Below are positions 36,208 through 49,018 of a stretch of 64,000 nt of DNA, piece after piece; the first letter of the stretch is position 1, and the number at the start of each line of letters is the position of its first letter. A program made the translations under genes and the position numbers. The DNA is taken from positions 379,210 through 443,209 of the forward strand of contig CAJJDO010000018.1 in assembly GCA_905183005.1 (NCBI GenBank). Direction: 5' to 3'. This DNA is from Paramecium pentaurelia (Eukaryota; Ciliophora; Oligohymenophorea; Peniculida; Parameciidae). Below the pieces are notes generated by a model, which saw nothing but the letters and a program-made list of their open reading frames with translations, was not told the DNA's origin and made no database searches.

Positions 36208-38090
36208 TCATATTATGCTTTTTGATGATTTTCTAGACCAACTAGAAAATTTACTAAAGTTATTAAAATCAAAGAGACGTGATTAATCTCCTAATATTAA
36301 CTATTCTTTCACAGGAACAGTATCTTTGATCAGGATAGGTGATACTATAATTGTTTATTTTGAGTCTAACCGATTTGGAATGGTAGTAAATCTAGTATTT
36401 GAATTTAAACTAAATTATTGTTTATAATTTTTATCCTCATCATATGATTTCTTCTTGATTATTACTCTTTATGTATTTCTTAAAGTTTCAAGTCTGAGAT
36501 TTTAAGGGACACATTATTTACGTCTTGGCTATGGAGATATTTTGGAAATCCAAGTATATTTTGAATCATATAAATTTGAGCTTTGATTTCTAACTTCTTC
36601 TTTTAATTTTATTTGCTATAGCATATTTTAAACATAACTCTTATAATTAACACTATTGAAAGAATTCTTTTATTTTTAACTGAAAATTTTATCTATTATC
36701 CTATTTCTGTTATTTATCCTTGTGTTAGGCCTTATTATTTTCTCATTCATAAAATTATTTAATTAAATAATATTAGGATTATATATGATATTAATCAATA
36801 ATTCAGATAAGAGTTATGCAATCTATAAAGGATTAAGTGCTTTAATTAAACAAATAAAATATATTTTTCAATTGTTGATTTCAAACATTATGAAAAATAT
36901 ATAAGGATTTTTTCTATTAAATTCAAATAATGATCTTCATCTATCAATTGATTTTTTAAGTCTTATATTTAATTAACTTAATTTAATGTAAGCAAGGATT
37001 CAAGTGAATTAAATTCTTTATTTGAATTAATAGAAAAAAAAAGTTCATCCTTTTTGATTTGATCTTAAATAGACTTTGTTAATTACTATATATACATTTA
37101 ATAAAATGTAAATCTTATCATATTCTTCAATATGATTAATATTAGAAGAAATGTGAACAGGCTTTGACTGAAATTATTAAGTAAGATAATCTTTGATTTC
37201 TAAATTCTTTATACTTAAAGGTATTGGTAAGTAAAAATATGAATTTATTATGATAAAAGGTATGTCATATTTAAATTAGATCTACTTTTTTCCAATTCTT
37301 TAATAATCAATCAAAGGATGAATCTTTATTTGATCAATTTTATCCACATATTCTATACATCCTTTGATTTAAATCCCTACAAATTTAATATCCTTTAATC
37401 TTGATAACCTTAAAAAATGATAAATTAATTACGATGTTGAAATTAAATGCTTGATCATTTTGTAATTAATATCTATTTATTAAAAGTGTTAATGCAATTT
37501 TAAACTTTCTAAATATTCTTCCTTTACTATTTTTACATCATTACAATAGTATATATAAGGATAATTGTTAATTAAATCAATTATTTTTTAATCAAATTCT
37601 TGAGAAAATACTATAATTCTACAAAATTATGAATTTATTGAAACATAATCTTTAAAAACTTAAGGTTCTGTAGTACTTGTAGAATCACTTAAAACTAAAG
37701 AATCTTTTTAATCTTGCCAATCTGTAAAGTCAAAAAATTTAGTTTCAAATGAATACTAAAATATTAAATATATTAAACCCTTGAGATATCTATTTTTATT
37801 TTTTATTTTAGCAATTCATCAGTAAAGTTGACTATGATACAATAATAAATATTTTGATTTTAAACATCAGATTCATTTATAATTTTTAATAAATTAAATT
37901 GATTTTTTGAAGTACCATAATTTTCAATTACTTCATAACTTATTTAGATTTCTTCCATAATAAAGCTTTACAATTCTTCAAAGGATAGGAAACTAGAGGA
38001 ATTAATAGTTTTGGGTGATTTTTCATTAGAATTCTCAGATTCAGCTAATTCACCAAAATTTTATTCAGGCAAGGTTTTTGAGGATAACAT
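36208..38090 (-). CDS. Unknown 602-residue protein
   Basis: ATG 38090 to TGA 36208-36210 with introns 37756-37778, 37074-37095 and 36823-36851 (23, 22 and 29 nt) gives exactly 603 codons. Two of the three donors are GTTTAA rather than GTA. The N-terminal 45 residues are Ser/Glu-rich. The centre (about 100-350) is rich in Ile, Tyr and Lys and looks folded; the C-terminal 200 residues are basic and Ser/Gln-rich, ending SWSRKSSKSII. No domain or catalytic motif is recognised. It is tandem with the small gene downstream and with the coiled-coil gene upstream. Confidence 0.75.
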
Positions 38091-38381
38091 AAATTTATTA
38101 AATAATTATAATATTTACATAAAAAATATAATCACATTTAATATTCTATAAATTCATCTAGAGATACTAATTTGAATATATATTTAATAATATGTATTTA
38201 ATTTGATTTTTAATTAGGTATTATTGATATCAAACCTTTTTATTTTTAATAGATAATCAAGAGTGATGATAATTTAGATGTTTAATACAAAATATCAAAA
38301 TATTATAATTAATTTATACTTCAAATGAAAATTATATCTTAATTGTTATAAAATAGTAGTTAATTAAAATGTATAGGATAA

Positions 38382-38889
38382 TCAAAGATCAACTTCTTAT
38401 TTCATAAGCTCAGAAAATTCTTTTAATTGTCCAAACATTTCAATATTATTTTATAAATTTTTGAGGGCTTTTTCTAAACTATCATTATGATGTTCAAGTA
38501 TAGTCTTGAATATTTTATATCATAATTTACATTTTTAGTTTTTAAGTATTGAACTGTCACTTCCCCCTCTTAATTGACTCTCTTAATTAATTATCTTAAA
38601 TCATGGATCTAAAAATCTAATGATATAATACTTCATTAATCAATTCTTATTGCTTATTTTCTAAATGATTTACTTATTATTACAGAGATTGATTCTCATT
38701 TTTTAATTTCTAATTCTCTTATTGAATTAACTAGGTTTTCTGTTATAATTAAGATGGGAATTGATTTAATGCCTGAAGCAAATATGAAGATGCTTAAGAG
38801 GATTGAATCTCATTAGATTAATTTACATTTAAAAGTTAGAGACCAGATATTTAATTGGGTGAAATGTTACATGATTAAAATGCTAACAT
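38382..38889 (-). CDS. Small coiled-coil protein, 152 residues
   Basis: ATG 38889 to TGA 38382-38384 with introns 38609-38631 (23 nt) and 38505-38530 (26 nt) gives exactly 153 codons. The N-terminal 55 residues are Ser/Gln-rich. From about residue 60 a regular heptad pattern (KLKNENQSLQQQVNHLENKQ and QNNIEMFGQLKEFSELMKQE) indicates a coiled coil across the rest. The splices join two clear heptad segments, which supports them. No specific family is recognised; cytoskeletal or basal-body function is a guess. Confidence 0.75.
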
Positions 38890-39182
38890 ATTAACACTTA
38901 GATTATATTTATTTAATAATTTGTATTTTATGTATGTAATTATTTATAAAGGCTTCTTAATTGTAATTATATTCATTAAATAAAAATTAAATGACCTATA
39001 TATGTCTAATTCTTCTTAATAATATTTTGAATTAAATAATTTCAGAAAGTAGGTTTTCTAAGAAATTATTTTATCTTAGAATAAATTGAATCTCCATTTA
39101 AAATTTGAATGGTTAACGTATACCATAGTACATTATTATAAAACACAGAAGATTTAAATTAAATGTGTTAAAATGAAAATTC
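38890..39182. other. Intergenic gap, nothing recognised
   Basis: These 293 AT-rich bases lie between the start of the small coiled-coil gene and the coding remnant. Nothing beyond a promoter region is expected here and nothing is visible. Confidence 0.5.
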
Positions 39183-39788
39183 ATAAAAAGTCAATCTTTA
39201 ATTCAAAGATTATTGTAATAAATGTAGTCAAAGGAGTATTAATCAATATAAAGTTAAAAATAATTTAGAGATCAACAAGGATTAGTGTTTGTCACTAATA
39301 AGGTAAATCCTTTTTTTGTGGAAACAAATTTTGTATTCTAATTAGTTTTACTGTATTTAAAGCTATTGAATGATGTTTTTCTAGGCACAATTTTAGGAAG
39401 AGCATTAGTCAAGCGTTCAACAGATCTAGTAATCTTAGTATTAGAACCTGTTCTAAATCAATATGCCCATATTGTTTACCTCATTGAATTCGGATCTGCT
39501 GGATATTAAAACATTATTGATATGTTTTGACAGTATGGTGATTAGTAGAGAGTCATTGCTTCATCATTTATTTCTTCTGAGAATTCCTATACAACATTTT
39601 ATTAAAAAAATACAGTTAAGATCTTACTCTTATTTTTAGTGGAGACAATTTATTCTCTTTATTTCTTTTTTCCACTGCAACAGAACATTTATCAGTCTCT
39701 CTTTGAAATATATTAATATTATCAATAAATAATCACTATTTTATTAATAAGAACTACTGTACTTATTTCTGGATAGCTACAGTTTTGA
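39183..39788 (+). pseudogene. Decayed coding remnant with in-frame TGA
   Basis: A plus-strand frame from about 39183 reads like real protein (GTILGRALVKRSTDLVILVL, then LNQYAHIVYLIEFGSAGYQ) with normal codon choice. It meets TGA at 39528-39530 and then continues in the same frame with equally protein-like sequence (QYGDQQRVIASSF) until TGA 39786-39788. No start codon fits well and no intron removes the first TGA. I read it as a decayed gene or the remnant of a larger one. I do not recognise the family. A different frame is open for about 1 kb from 39373, but its codon use looks unnatural. Confidence 0.4.
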
Positions 39789-41038
39789 TTTAAATAGTAG
39801 CTATTCAGAATTATAGGTTATAAACACAACCTTTACTTTCATCTATTTAACAATGAAATCACACCAATTTTTAATATATATCATCTTATAAATATAATAT
39901 CAAATTCAATCCTTAAAAATCAAAAGATAAAACTAATAGAATTCATATAAGACTATTCACAATAGAAAACAAAGTTTAACATCTCAATATTAACATAACT
40001 TTTAATCTAAATTTATTGATATATAAAATAAAATTGTATTGAAATCTCATGATATTCAATTACTAAATTACCAATTTATTTATTTAATTTGTATATAAAA
40101 ATTTAACTTAATAAAAATTCTATCAACAAGGTATCTGGATGTAAATTTTGAATATCTTAATAAATTAGAGCATAATAAATTAAAATAAACTTGGATATAA
40201 TGTAAAGTGATACTTTATTTATTTAAAATGAAATAAGAAATTAATAAAGTTATCATGTTCAAATTATGTGCTTGTATAATACTCCAAATCTTTGGGTTTC
40301 ATGTATCAACCCAGGGAATAAAATAGCTGTATTAAAATCCATTAATTATATTTGTTAAATTATATGAAACTTCAATTTCAGCCGTATTTAACTGATATAT
40401 TGAAGGATCATTTAATTTAAAATGATAATCTACTTTTTTGTTTTAATCTTATAAATTTTTTAAAATAGACTATAAAATCTTAAGTAAAATTTACTCTACC
40501 AGTTGTACATATTATTAATCATTAAGCAAACATAAAAAATCAATGAAGAACTACTAGAATAGCCCCTATCTCAAAAATAAATTAATATTTTCTATATAAG
40601 TAATTTATAGTTACTTAAAAGTAGAGAATGAAATCCCTTAATTTAAGAATTACTATAAAATCTTTGTGAATATTTAAAATAATTTTCAATTCCTGTATAT
40701 TATTCAGAAGTACATTTGTAAAATATATAGATTAACCCAATAAATAGCATTATAACAAACTTTAGCGATTGAAGTGGAATATATAATTTCTTATTTTTTG
40801 AAAATACAATAACTTAATATATATAGTAAATAAAAGATGTTACAAGCATTATATTAATAAATAGTAATTTAAATATAAAATATTCTAATTTTATGACTCA
40901 TTTTATTTAGTTATATTTTTATGTTATTTACTTAAAATAACATAATCATCTATAAATACAATAAAAGAATGAATATAATTCATATTAAAAATTGAATGAA
41001 TTAATTTTATTTTTTATTGATTCATTAAAGTTGTTGGA
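39789..41038. other. Gene-poor AT-rich region
   Basis: I find no convincing gene in these 1,250 bases. One plus-strand frame lacks TGA up to about 40393, but its codon composition and lack of any motif argue against coding. With the preceding remnant this makes one of the emptiest parts of the window. The last 100 or so bases must include the promoter of the PG-rich repeat gene. Confidence 0.45.
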
Positions 41039-42045
41039 ATGAAATAAGGTAAATTTAATAGCTAAATAAGAGTAATTAACCTAAACATTTTACAGTAAAA
41101 TACCTAATTCGCCTGCATATACTATGGGATCTAGAAAAAAAGACATGTTTATATTAGACACTCCAGGTCCTGGGAAATATCACCCAATTATCCCTTTTAG
41201 ATAAAGTCCAAGAGCAATCATGTCAGGTTCAAAAGATTCCTTCTACAAAATAAGTGATTCTCCAGGACCTGGAAGATATAACTAATTGTCATACACAACC
41301 AATGGGTTTAAGTTTCCTTAAGAAAAGCGATAAATGACAAATTACAATGACTCTCCAGGCCCAGCTAAATACAATTAAATCAATAAATCTTTTGCTCCTG
41401 CTTATGCCATTCCTAAAGCAGATCGAAAAACTAAAATAAATTCTTTTGCAACTGGACCTGGATGTTACAATATTGCTTCTCTTTTAAGATCAGATATTGG
41501 TTTCAAAATGCCAAAAAGTTAAAGGAAAAATAAAATGGACATATTGCCTGGTCCTGGAGAGTATAGTTTTTAGGATAACAAAACAAAGGGTATCAAAATT
41601 GGAACTAGTCCAAGAATGGAAAAATCAGTGCTTATAGGGCCAGGACCAGCAGATTATTCCCCTAGAATTACAACTGACTCTTCTCCAAGAGCTGTTTTCG
41701 GTACAGCATAAAGGGCAATTAATCAAAAAGATAAACTTCCAGGTCCTGGTGATTATGAACTACCTCAAAGCAGAAGTGTGAGTGTAAGAATAATAAATAA
41801 ATAAGTTTTCTTTTCCTAAATAAAATGTGCAATAACAATCTAAGCCTTCTACTCCTTTCAGTTACATCAATGATTATACTAGCCTTCGAAAGACATCGAT
41901 GTCTTTTGGAAAGGCATAAAAAGGGAACCAGAAAGCTGAATTTATACCAGTATGAATTAATCAAGCATTTTAGGGTCCAGGATAATACGATATAGAAGGT
42001 TTCTTCAGAAGGAGAATAAAGACAAGAGATGGGTCAAATATGTGA
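41039..42045 (+). CDS. Sperm-tail PG-rich repeat (STPGR/ODF3-like) protein
   Basis: ATG 41039 to TGA 42043-42045 with introns 41049-41070, 41784-41805 and 41950-41973 (22, 22 and 24 nt) gives exactly 312 residues. The first intron splits the fourth codon. The protein is built of repeats with the core PGPG-x-Y: TPGPGKYHP, SPGPGRYNQ, SPGPAKYNQ, GPGCYN, LPGPGEYSF, GPGPADYSP, LPGPGDYEL and a last GPGQYD restored by the third splice. Segments such as SPAYTMGSRKK and SPRAVFGTAQR between them are typical. STPGR proteins lie inside ciliary doublet microtubules or on flagellar accessory structures, so a ciliary axonemal role is likely here. The repeat core is seen directly; the location is inferred from the family. 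Confidence 0.92.
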
Positions 42046-42164
42046 CTTTTTACTACCTTTTTAACTATGTTTTTTATATATTCAAAAGATTATTTCTCAT
42101 ATAATTTATTGGGGTGAATGTAAAATTAATATTTATAATGTACATATATCTCACTGCGATTTCC

Positions 42165-42384
42165 TCAGTTATACTTAATAATTCTTAATGAATATATACT
42201 TTGTGGAAGCCAATCAATTCATAGTTTTCTCTAAAACATCTTCTGCAAACATTCATGCCATATTTTCTGATCAAACCTTGTCTAGCAGCGCAGACTCTGC
42301 ATTCTTTATTTATATTATTTATAGATAACCTCTTGAATCTTTTCCGTAGGTTCTTGGATGAGTTCTGAATAAATGGTTTGGCAT
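42165..42384 (-). CDS. Ribosomal protein uS14 (S29)
   Basis: ATG 42384 to TGA 42165-42167 with two 26-nt introns (42304-42329 and 42174-42199) gives 55 residues, against 56 in most eukaryotes. The core [20 protein letters not shown] plus RRCF holds the four zinc-binding cysteines (two CxxC pairs) and the nearly invariant GLIRKYG. The second intron removes a run that would otherwise read through far past the normal end, and the spliced end (LIGFHKYN) matches the family. The first intron has the uncommon donor GTTATC. The protein lies in the head of the small ribosomal subunit. Ribosomal genes eS30 and uS14 are 7 kb apart on opposite strands. Confidence 0.93.
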
Positions 42385-43582
42385 TCTTACAATATTTTTA
42401 TTTTAATTTTAAATATTTATTAAAATCTTCTTAATGAATACAACTATCTAACTAAAGCGTGTGTAATTGCAAATAAAAATTTATGACTTCTTTTCAGTAA
42501 AACACAAATAATTTATATATAAAGATTAAAAAGATTTTCAAATTCATATACTTTAGATATATATTAGTATCTCTCATAATTTATATATTTTATGATCATC
42601 CATATATATAATGAATAAATTATATTCATAAAGAAATTGAATCTAATCTTCTATTGAATTTATTTAGTATATAAGTTATATTATATCAATAGCATGCAAT
42701 CACAAAAATTAATAAATTTCAAAATAAATTAGCTTATATATTTACTATTGAATTCGTAAAGATTTTATTTTGAGTGAAACTTATAAAATGAAAAGAGTTC
42801 TAATTTTAAGAATTTAAATTGTTTCTGAATTTAATTATGAAATCTATTCAATTTTCTAATAATCTTAAATGAAGAAGAAAAAATCATATATCTGATATGT
42901 ATTATATTGATAAAAATTTTTAAATAAACATTAATCAAATGCAAAACAATAAAAACTAATGTTTAAAATTAAGGTTTATAAATTAAAATTTATTATTAGT
43001 TAAATTCAAAAATGATTAAACAGAAAGTTTTTTTTAATTTAAAGTATTCTACTAATATGTAAATATTTTTTCATTTAATTCAATAATTATTGATTAATAT
43101 CTTTATAACATTAATTATTTAATTGTCTCTAAATTATAAAATAATATATATCTTTATCTAAATTAAATATAAAATGATTGATATTTAAAATAAATATATG
43201 GATAATAAATATCAAATATAGTTTTTCTCATAATTTTCTCTTTTTATAATTAAATCTTAGCGGATTTTATAATATATTTTTAAATAAGTTACATTTTTTG
43301 TAAAAGATGTATGAAGATATTTTAAATTACTATAAATAATACTTAACTTTAAATTAATAACTTATTAATATTCTTTTATTTGATTATATAAATTGTTTTT
43401 TTACATCTGAGTTAATCTTAATGTAAATATTTTTTCATTATAAAAATAATTCCTTAAGTATTATTCTTTTTAATATCAATATATTTCCAAAGCTAGTATT
43501 AATATATCAATATTGTTATTAATTAAACATAAATGTAGAATTACTTTTCTCTAATTTGTATTTTAATATAATAATTAATTAA
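42385..43582. other. Large intergenic region, nothing recognised
   Basis: These 1,198 bases are among the most AT-rich of the window. TGA is frequent in all six frames and no RNA gene, repeat or promoter element can be recognised. It separates the divergent uS14 and WD-like genes. Confidence 0.5.
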
Positions 43583-44968
43583 ATGAGTATACGTTCAACA
43601 ACTCCAAATAAAATGTTTGGAATTACAGAATTAGAAGACTACAAAATTACCTAATTCAAACGCCCTCAAACTTCAATGAAATTTTCACTATAAAAAATTC
43701 AAGAAATTGGTTAATCACTCAACAATATTTTATAAAAAAAGAAACCTAAGAATGATAAAAAAATATTACAATTTTTCAATGATAGATTCAATCAAAACTT
43801 ATAAGATATTAATACATCAGCATTTTATGAATCAATAACTCAAGAAAAATAAACAATTTCTAAGAGAAAGCAGAATCATACTATTTTTGCCACTAATTAC
43901 AGTCATTTAGGTGGAACTGAAACTGAAAGATCACATAACAATATTAAAAATCAAAGGGAATCGTTTAAATATTTAAATAGCAACAGATAAAACAATAATT
44001 AAAATATTTAGTAAAAGATTAATAATGGGCTAAGAAATTAATCTTGGATATGGGCAAATGATAACAATCATATTAATTAATGCTCTTTAGATTATAGTAA
44101 ATCTGAAAATATCACAACTAGAAACAATAGAATTCATTAAACTAATTAATCAATTATCTAAGATCTTGATTATTATTCTCTAAAATCTATAGCTGTTCAT
44201 ATCCAAAATGATCCTAATTAGACTGATCTTATAGTTTGTTGTCAAAATTACAAATTATATTCATTAAATTAATATTCTAAGATGGTTACATGTATAGGAT
44301 AACATTATAGACCAATTAAATAAATGACTAAAATTATCATTTAGGCTAATAATAAAACATTCTACACTAGTAGTAGTGATGGTTAAATAATATAATGGAT
44401 ATCTGATTCTATGCATGGTCCTTTTAAATATTAATAATCTATTAGAATAGAAGAACCTCCTATTTAATTGCATTTAGATTAATAAGGATCATTATATATT
44501 TTGACTGCCAATTTCTTAACTTTTCAAAGTTATAAAATACCATTAAGTGGAAATGTGAAATGCTTAAGTGTTGCCCCTAAACAAATAATTATTGCCATCG
44601 ATAATTAAATACATTAAATAATTGATGATATAACTAATATTTAAAAAATATAACTTGATAAACATATCAAAACTATATTCTATGAAGATCAATAATTATA
44701 TATACTTACTACACAAAGATCATTAATTGTTTTTGATGATTAATAAAATAATTTAATATTTAATTCGGAAATTGAATTAGATGCTGACTGGATCTATGCT
44801 ATGCCTAAAAATTAGATTATTATTCAAAAAGATAATAATGTCATTATATAGTCTTTTCAAAGAACTCGCAAGTTTTAATTTCCTGATAAAATTACTTGTT
44901 TACTACCTTTATCTTAATAGATATTAATAGGAGATTCAAATAAAACTATTAAAATTATTAAACTTTGA
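43583..44968 (+). CDS. WD40-like beta-propeller protein
   Basis: A single exon from ATG 43583 to TGA 44966-44968 encodes 461 residues. The first 175 residues are polar and probably disordered. From about residue 190 the sequence alternates short hydrophobic strands and turns in the manner of a beta-propeller: LIVCCQNYKLYSLNQY, FYTSSSDGQIIQWISD, SLYILTANFL, LYILTTQRSLIVFDD and the last blade ILIGDSNKTIKIIKL. The second of these has the SxDGxIxxW form of a WD repeat, but the usual GH and WD pairs are mostly lost. WD propellers act as docking platforms; no partner can be inferred. Confidence 0.75.
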
Positions 44969-45022
44969 ATATATTATTTACTAAATTGATATTAATTTAA
45001 TTCAATACATACAAATATTAGA

Positions 45023-48000
45023 TCAATATTTTTAAGAATTTTATAAAAGTTATTCTTACATAACTTACTCCCCTTCCTTAATTTAATTAATCCTTTCCTT
45101 AAATATATTTCTAATATCTTAAATACAATGATGAATATCCTATTAGATTTTAATTTCAGATTGAATAAACCTAATTAATTCATTTTCATTAAAATCTTTA
45201 TCTTAAGATAAAATACTATTTTTATAATCATTAATAATTCGATTTTAATCTATATCTAATTATTTTAATTAAGGGATCAATATCTCTCTAATGCTTAGTT
45301 TTTTCATTTTTTCATATATTTTTTGTTAAGAAACAAAATATTCTTAATTTAATTCAAGAGATTTTGATTTTAATAGTTTATATTCTTAAAATAGCAATTA
45401 TAACATAAATTAAATTTGCTATTTTTATTTAATCTCAGTATCAAGTATTTATTATTGTTATATTATCTATGGATCTTATTATTATTTTTATTCTTCCTTC
45501 TTCAATATTTCCTAAAATTTATTTCTCATCAAATCTGCTAATTGAGGATCTTTCATATTTGATATATTTTTATATCTATTCCTTTTATGACAATCAATAA
45601 ATTCATTAATAATATTACTTAAAAATGAATCTATATTTCCATCTAAATCTTAAATATCTGGGATATGATCAAGAGTGTATTAAAATTCCATTATTTTTAA
45701 TGATTACTCTAATATACGACTCTCTTTTTATTATTTAATTTCTAACTTGGATGATAAAATTTTTTAAAGTTCTTTTATTTTTTCATCATCTAATTTTTCT
45801 GATTGTATTTACAATTTCTTTTATTGTTAATATTCTTTTTTTCTTCTATCTTTATCAATTTCTTTCTCTGATAGTCTTATTTATTCTCCTTATCTAAACC
45901 TAAGATCCTCTTAAACTCCAAATGAATATAAGTTTTTTTAATGTTTTGTACTTCCACCAGGTTTAGGTGTAGGATTTATAGATCTTGTATAATTATCAGG
46001 AGTTGCTGATTCCTATTTTTCTTATATTATGTCATTAATATAAAGATGTTATTTCTTCATCTTAAATAAAGGTTTAGTTTCAGAGTTGTGTCTAACTAAA
46101 TGTATACTATTTAGATCTCTATCTTAAGCAACTAATTAGTTTATCATACTATCATCTGTTCTTCCTGTATCTAATTAATCATCTTTGTAATGTTTATATT
46201 ATCCCTATAAGTTTTATAGATTTAAGGTCATTTAAAAACGAACATTATTGATTTCTGGCTAAATTTCATCCTTTTTAATAATTATTTATTTTTATGAATC
46301 TGACAATTGTTCTATTTCATTTTCAATATCTCTTTATGTCTCACCAAATTCTTAAGTTCTCTAACTTGGTATATCATTAAAATTAAAATCTACATCAGTT
46401 TCATTTTAATGAAATGAGGAGCTATTATTTATTATCTCTTAATTATTTGTTATTCTTGATTTCTTAGATCCTTATGAATTTTCTTCATAATTATCATATT
46501 TATTATTATTTTCATTTAATTATTAATCCTCTTAATTTATATTATCCCTCTAAACTTTATCATTATGATCCAAATCTTAATTATAGACATCATCATCATT
46601 TCTATTAATTTTTGTAATTTCATTTTATATTTAATCTTTAATATCTTTATTTTATGTTTATTTTTATTTCAATTCTTATTGATTTAAATTAATTCCTTAA
46701 ATTTTGTATTCTTATTCTTAAATAATTTTATTTTTTTATTAAATAAAATAAATGCTTCCAATATCTTAATTTTTATGTTCACTCAAATCAATATTATTAG
46801 ATTACTAAGGTAATTAGTTATAATAAGTTTAGAATTCATTTTTTAAATCTTTTTCTATATATTATTGCTATATATTTATTAAATTTATATCTTCATTTAT
46901 AATTTCCTTATTAACATTATCTTAATTCATATTTTATTATTTCTACTCATTTTAAATGTTAATACATGATCCATTTAATTATTATAAATTATCTGTAAGA
47001 TTCTATTATATAAAAGTAGATTATGTTTCAACTTAATAATTAATTTTAATAGAATCTTAATCTAAATTAGAGTTATTTGAAATTAAATTGGATTACTACT
47101 TTTCTGCTATTTACTAAATAATAAGATTATTTTTAGGATCATTTATTAATTTTAAATCAAAATTATGTAATTGATTTTTAATTCCAATATCTTATTCTAT
47201 TTAATAATTTATTTCTTTTTTATTTACTTATGTATCTTCTTATATAAGATTTCTATCATTTTAATTAAAAATTTAAAATTATTATGAGTATAATTAAGCC
47301 TTAGCTGATTAAATTTATTAAATTTAAATTTGATCATCTTAAATAACAATTTCTAAAAATTTAGAGCTTGATGCATTCTAAGATTATTTCCTTAAGAAAT
47401 TATAACTATTTTTTCTATAAGCATCATTTGTTCTATGTGTTATAACTATATCACTAGTATCTCCATCAGCTATATCATTAAATTATATTTAACTGATAGC
47501 ATCATTACTTTGAATATCTTCCTATATTGTGTTCAATCTTTCTCCTATCTAATCTGAAAATGTCTTAATTTCTTTAAATAATTAATTTTATTTTTTATCT
47601 CCTTCTGTCAATAATAATTAATTAATTTAATAATTAGTTTTATCTATTTATAGAGATTCAATCTATAACTATGATTTTACTTTCTAATTAACAGAATTTA
47701 TCTTTAAATCTATTTCTTAATTATTTACTTAATTGGTATCAAGTTCATTTGATTAATTATCATCATCATTTTATATTAATTCTTGAATATGATTACTTAA
47801 ATATTTAAGTTTTTCACTTGCTTAAATTAATTACTAATTTTCTAATTAATATTAATTAATATATTAATCTTCATCATTTTCAGTATCAAGTTGCTCTGAA
47901 TAATTATTAGATTGTTATATTTAATTATATTAATTTTATATTTATTCAGATATGCCTTCATTTAAAGTTCCATCTTATTATTATACTTTAGATTAATCAA

Positions 48001-48724
48001 TTATAAGATTATCCTCACTTTAATTAATATCTTATTAAGAGTCTTGATATTGTATCAAATCTATTTATTCTTGATCATTCAATTTTAATTATTATTATCC
48101 ATTATTCTATTACAATAATTCTTGAGATTATTATTCTATTTAACTTTATGATGAACCTAATTTTTATTTTATGAATAATATATCCTTATTTTATGGAGAT
48201 ATTTTACGACTTGAAGAATTAGAATTAACTGATTTATTTAATTTATTTAAACCTGTTGAACGATGTCCCTACAAATTAGTCTCCTTTTTTAAAACAGATG
48301 TTTATTTTTATTACCCATAATTTTATTATTATGATTAATTAGTAAGCTAACTTTATTTTACTTTTAAATCACTTGAGCTTTTTGGCCTCCCTTCATTCAT
48401 TTATATAGTTTTCTATTTTAAAGATAATTTAGGCTTAATTATACTTGATCCTTTCAATAATGTTGATTCAGCCATTTTTGATGGAGATGTTTCTTTACTT
48501 GCTATTCTCTTTAATGATAGATCAGTGATTTTCTAACTAGAAGATGTTCTACTATTCTATGTTGATTTATGTTAAGGTTTTAAAAGAGTTGAATTAGATC
48601 CCTTACTTAAATTATTAGTTGAATTTTCTCTACTTAATTTAAGAGCATTAGAAGAATCAGTAGATGGTTATGAAATCTTTTAAAGTAATTCTAATTTAGA
48701 ATTTTTAGAGGGAGGCTTTAACAT
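45023..48724 (-). CDS. Large Q/N-rich low-complexity protein, 1,233 residues
   Basis: One uninterrupted frame of 1,234 codons runs from ATG 48724 to TGA 45023-45025. It contains a very large number of TAA and TAG codons, so a standard-code search would see only fragments. The N-terminal 200 residues are Ser/Lys-rich, with motifs such as LKPPSKNSK and SSSRKIS. The middle 700 are dominated by Gln, Asn, Ile and Asp. The C-terminal 300 are charged and heptad-like (IRLSEKEIDKDRRKKEY and KMKKLSIREI), probably a coiled coil. No enzymatic domain is visible. A scaffold at basal bodies or cortex is a guess. It is convergent with the WD-like gene (54 bases between stops). Confidence 0.75.
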
Positions 48725-49018
48725 TGTTTTTATTTTTAATAAACTTCAATATATTAATAATTCAATTTCTTCAATAATACCTTAAAGATGAATATTCTCT
48801 ATTTGAAAAATGAGTATTCTAATTATTCATATGGATACTCATTATTTTTTGAGATTTAAAAGACAATAGATAATTATTAATTCTATAATAGTTTTTCCTT
48901 ATATTCTGTCTCAAAGTCTTGTTAATTGTATTAATTATACTTTTAATCTCAATGATAGTTCTAAGATGACAATTAAAATATATTTAAATATAGTTTTGAA
49001 TAAATAAATTAATTTTTA
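48725..49018. other. Intergenic gap
   Basis: This 294-base gap lies between two tandem minus-strand genes, downstream of the M16-like gene. It holds the promoter of the Q/N-rich gene. A plus-strand ATG at 48966 opens a long frame that is only the shadow of the M16-like gene. Confidence 0.5.

Noticed and set aside
39373..40393. A plus-strand frame open for about 1,000 bases.
   Set aside because: It is rich in codons rare elsewhere here (CTG, TCG), has no motif, and for its first part overlaps a more natural frame; probably chance in a TGA-poor stretch.
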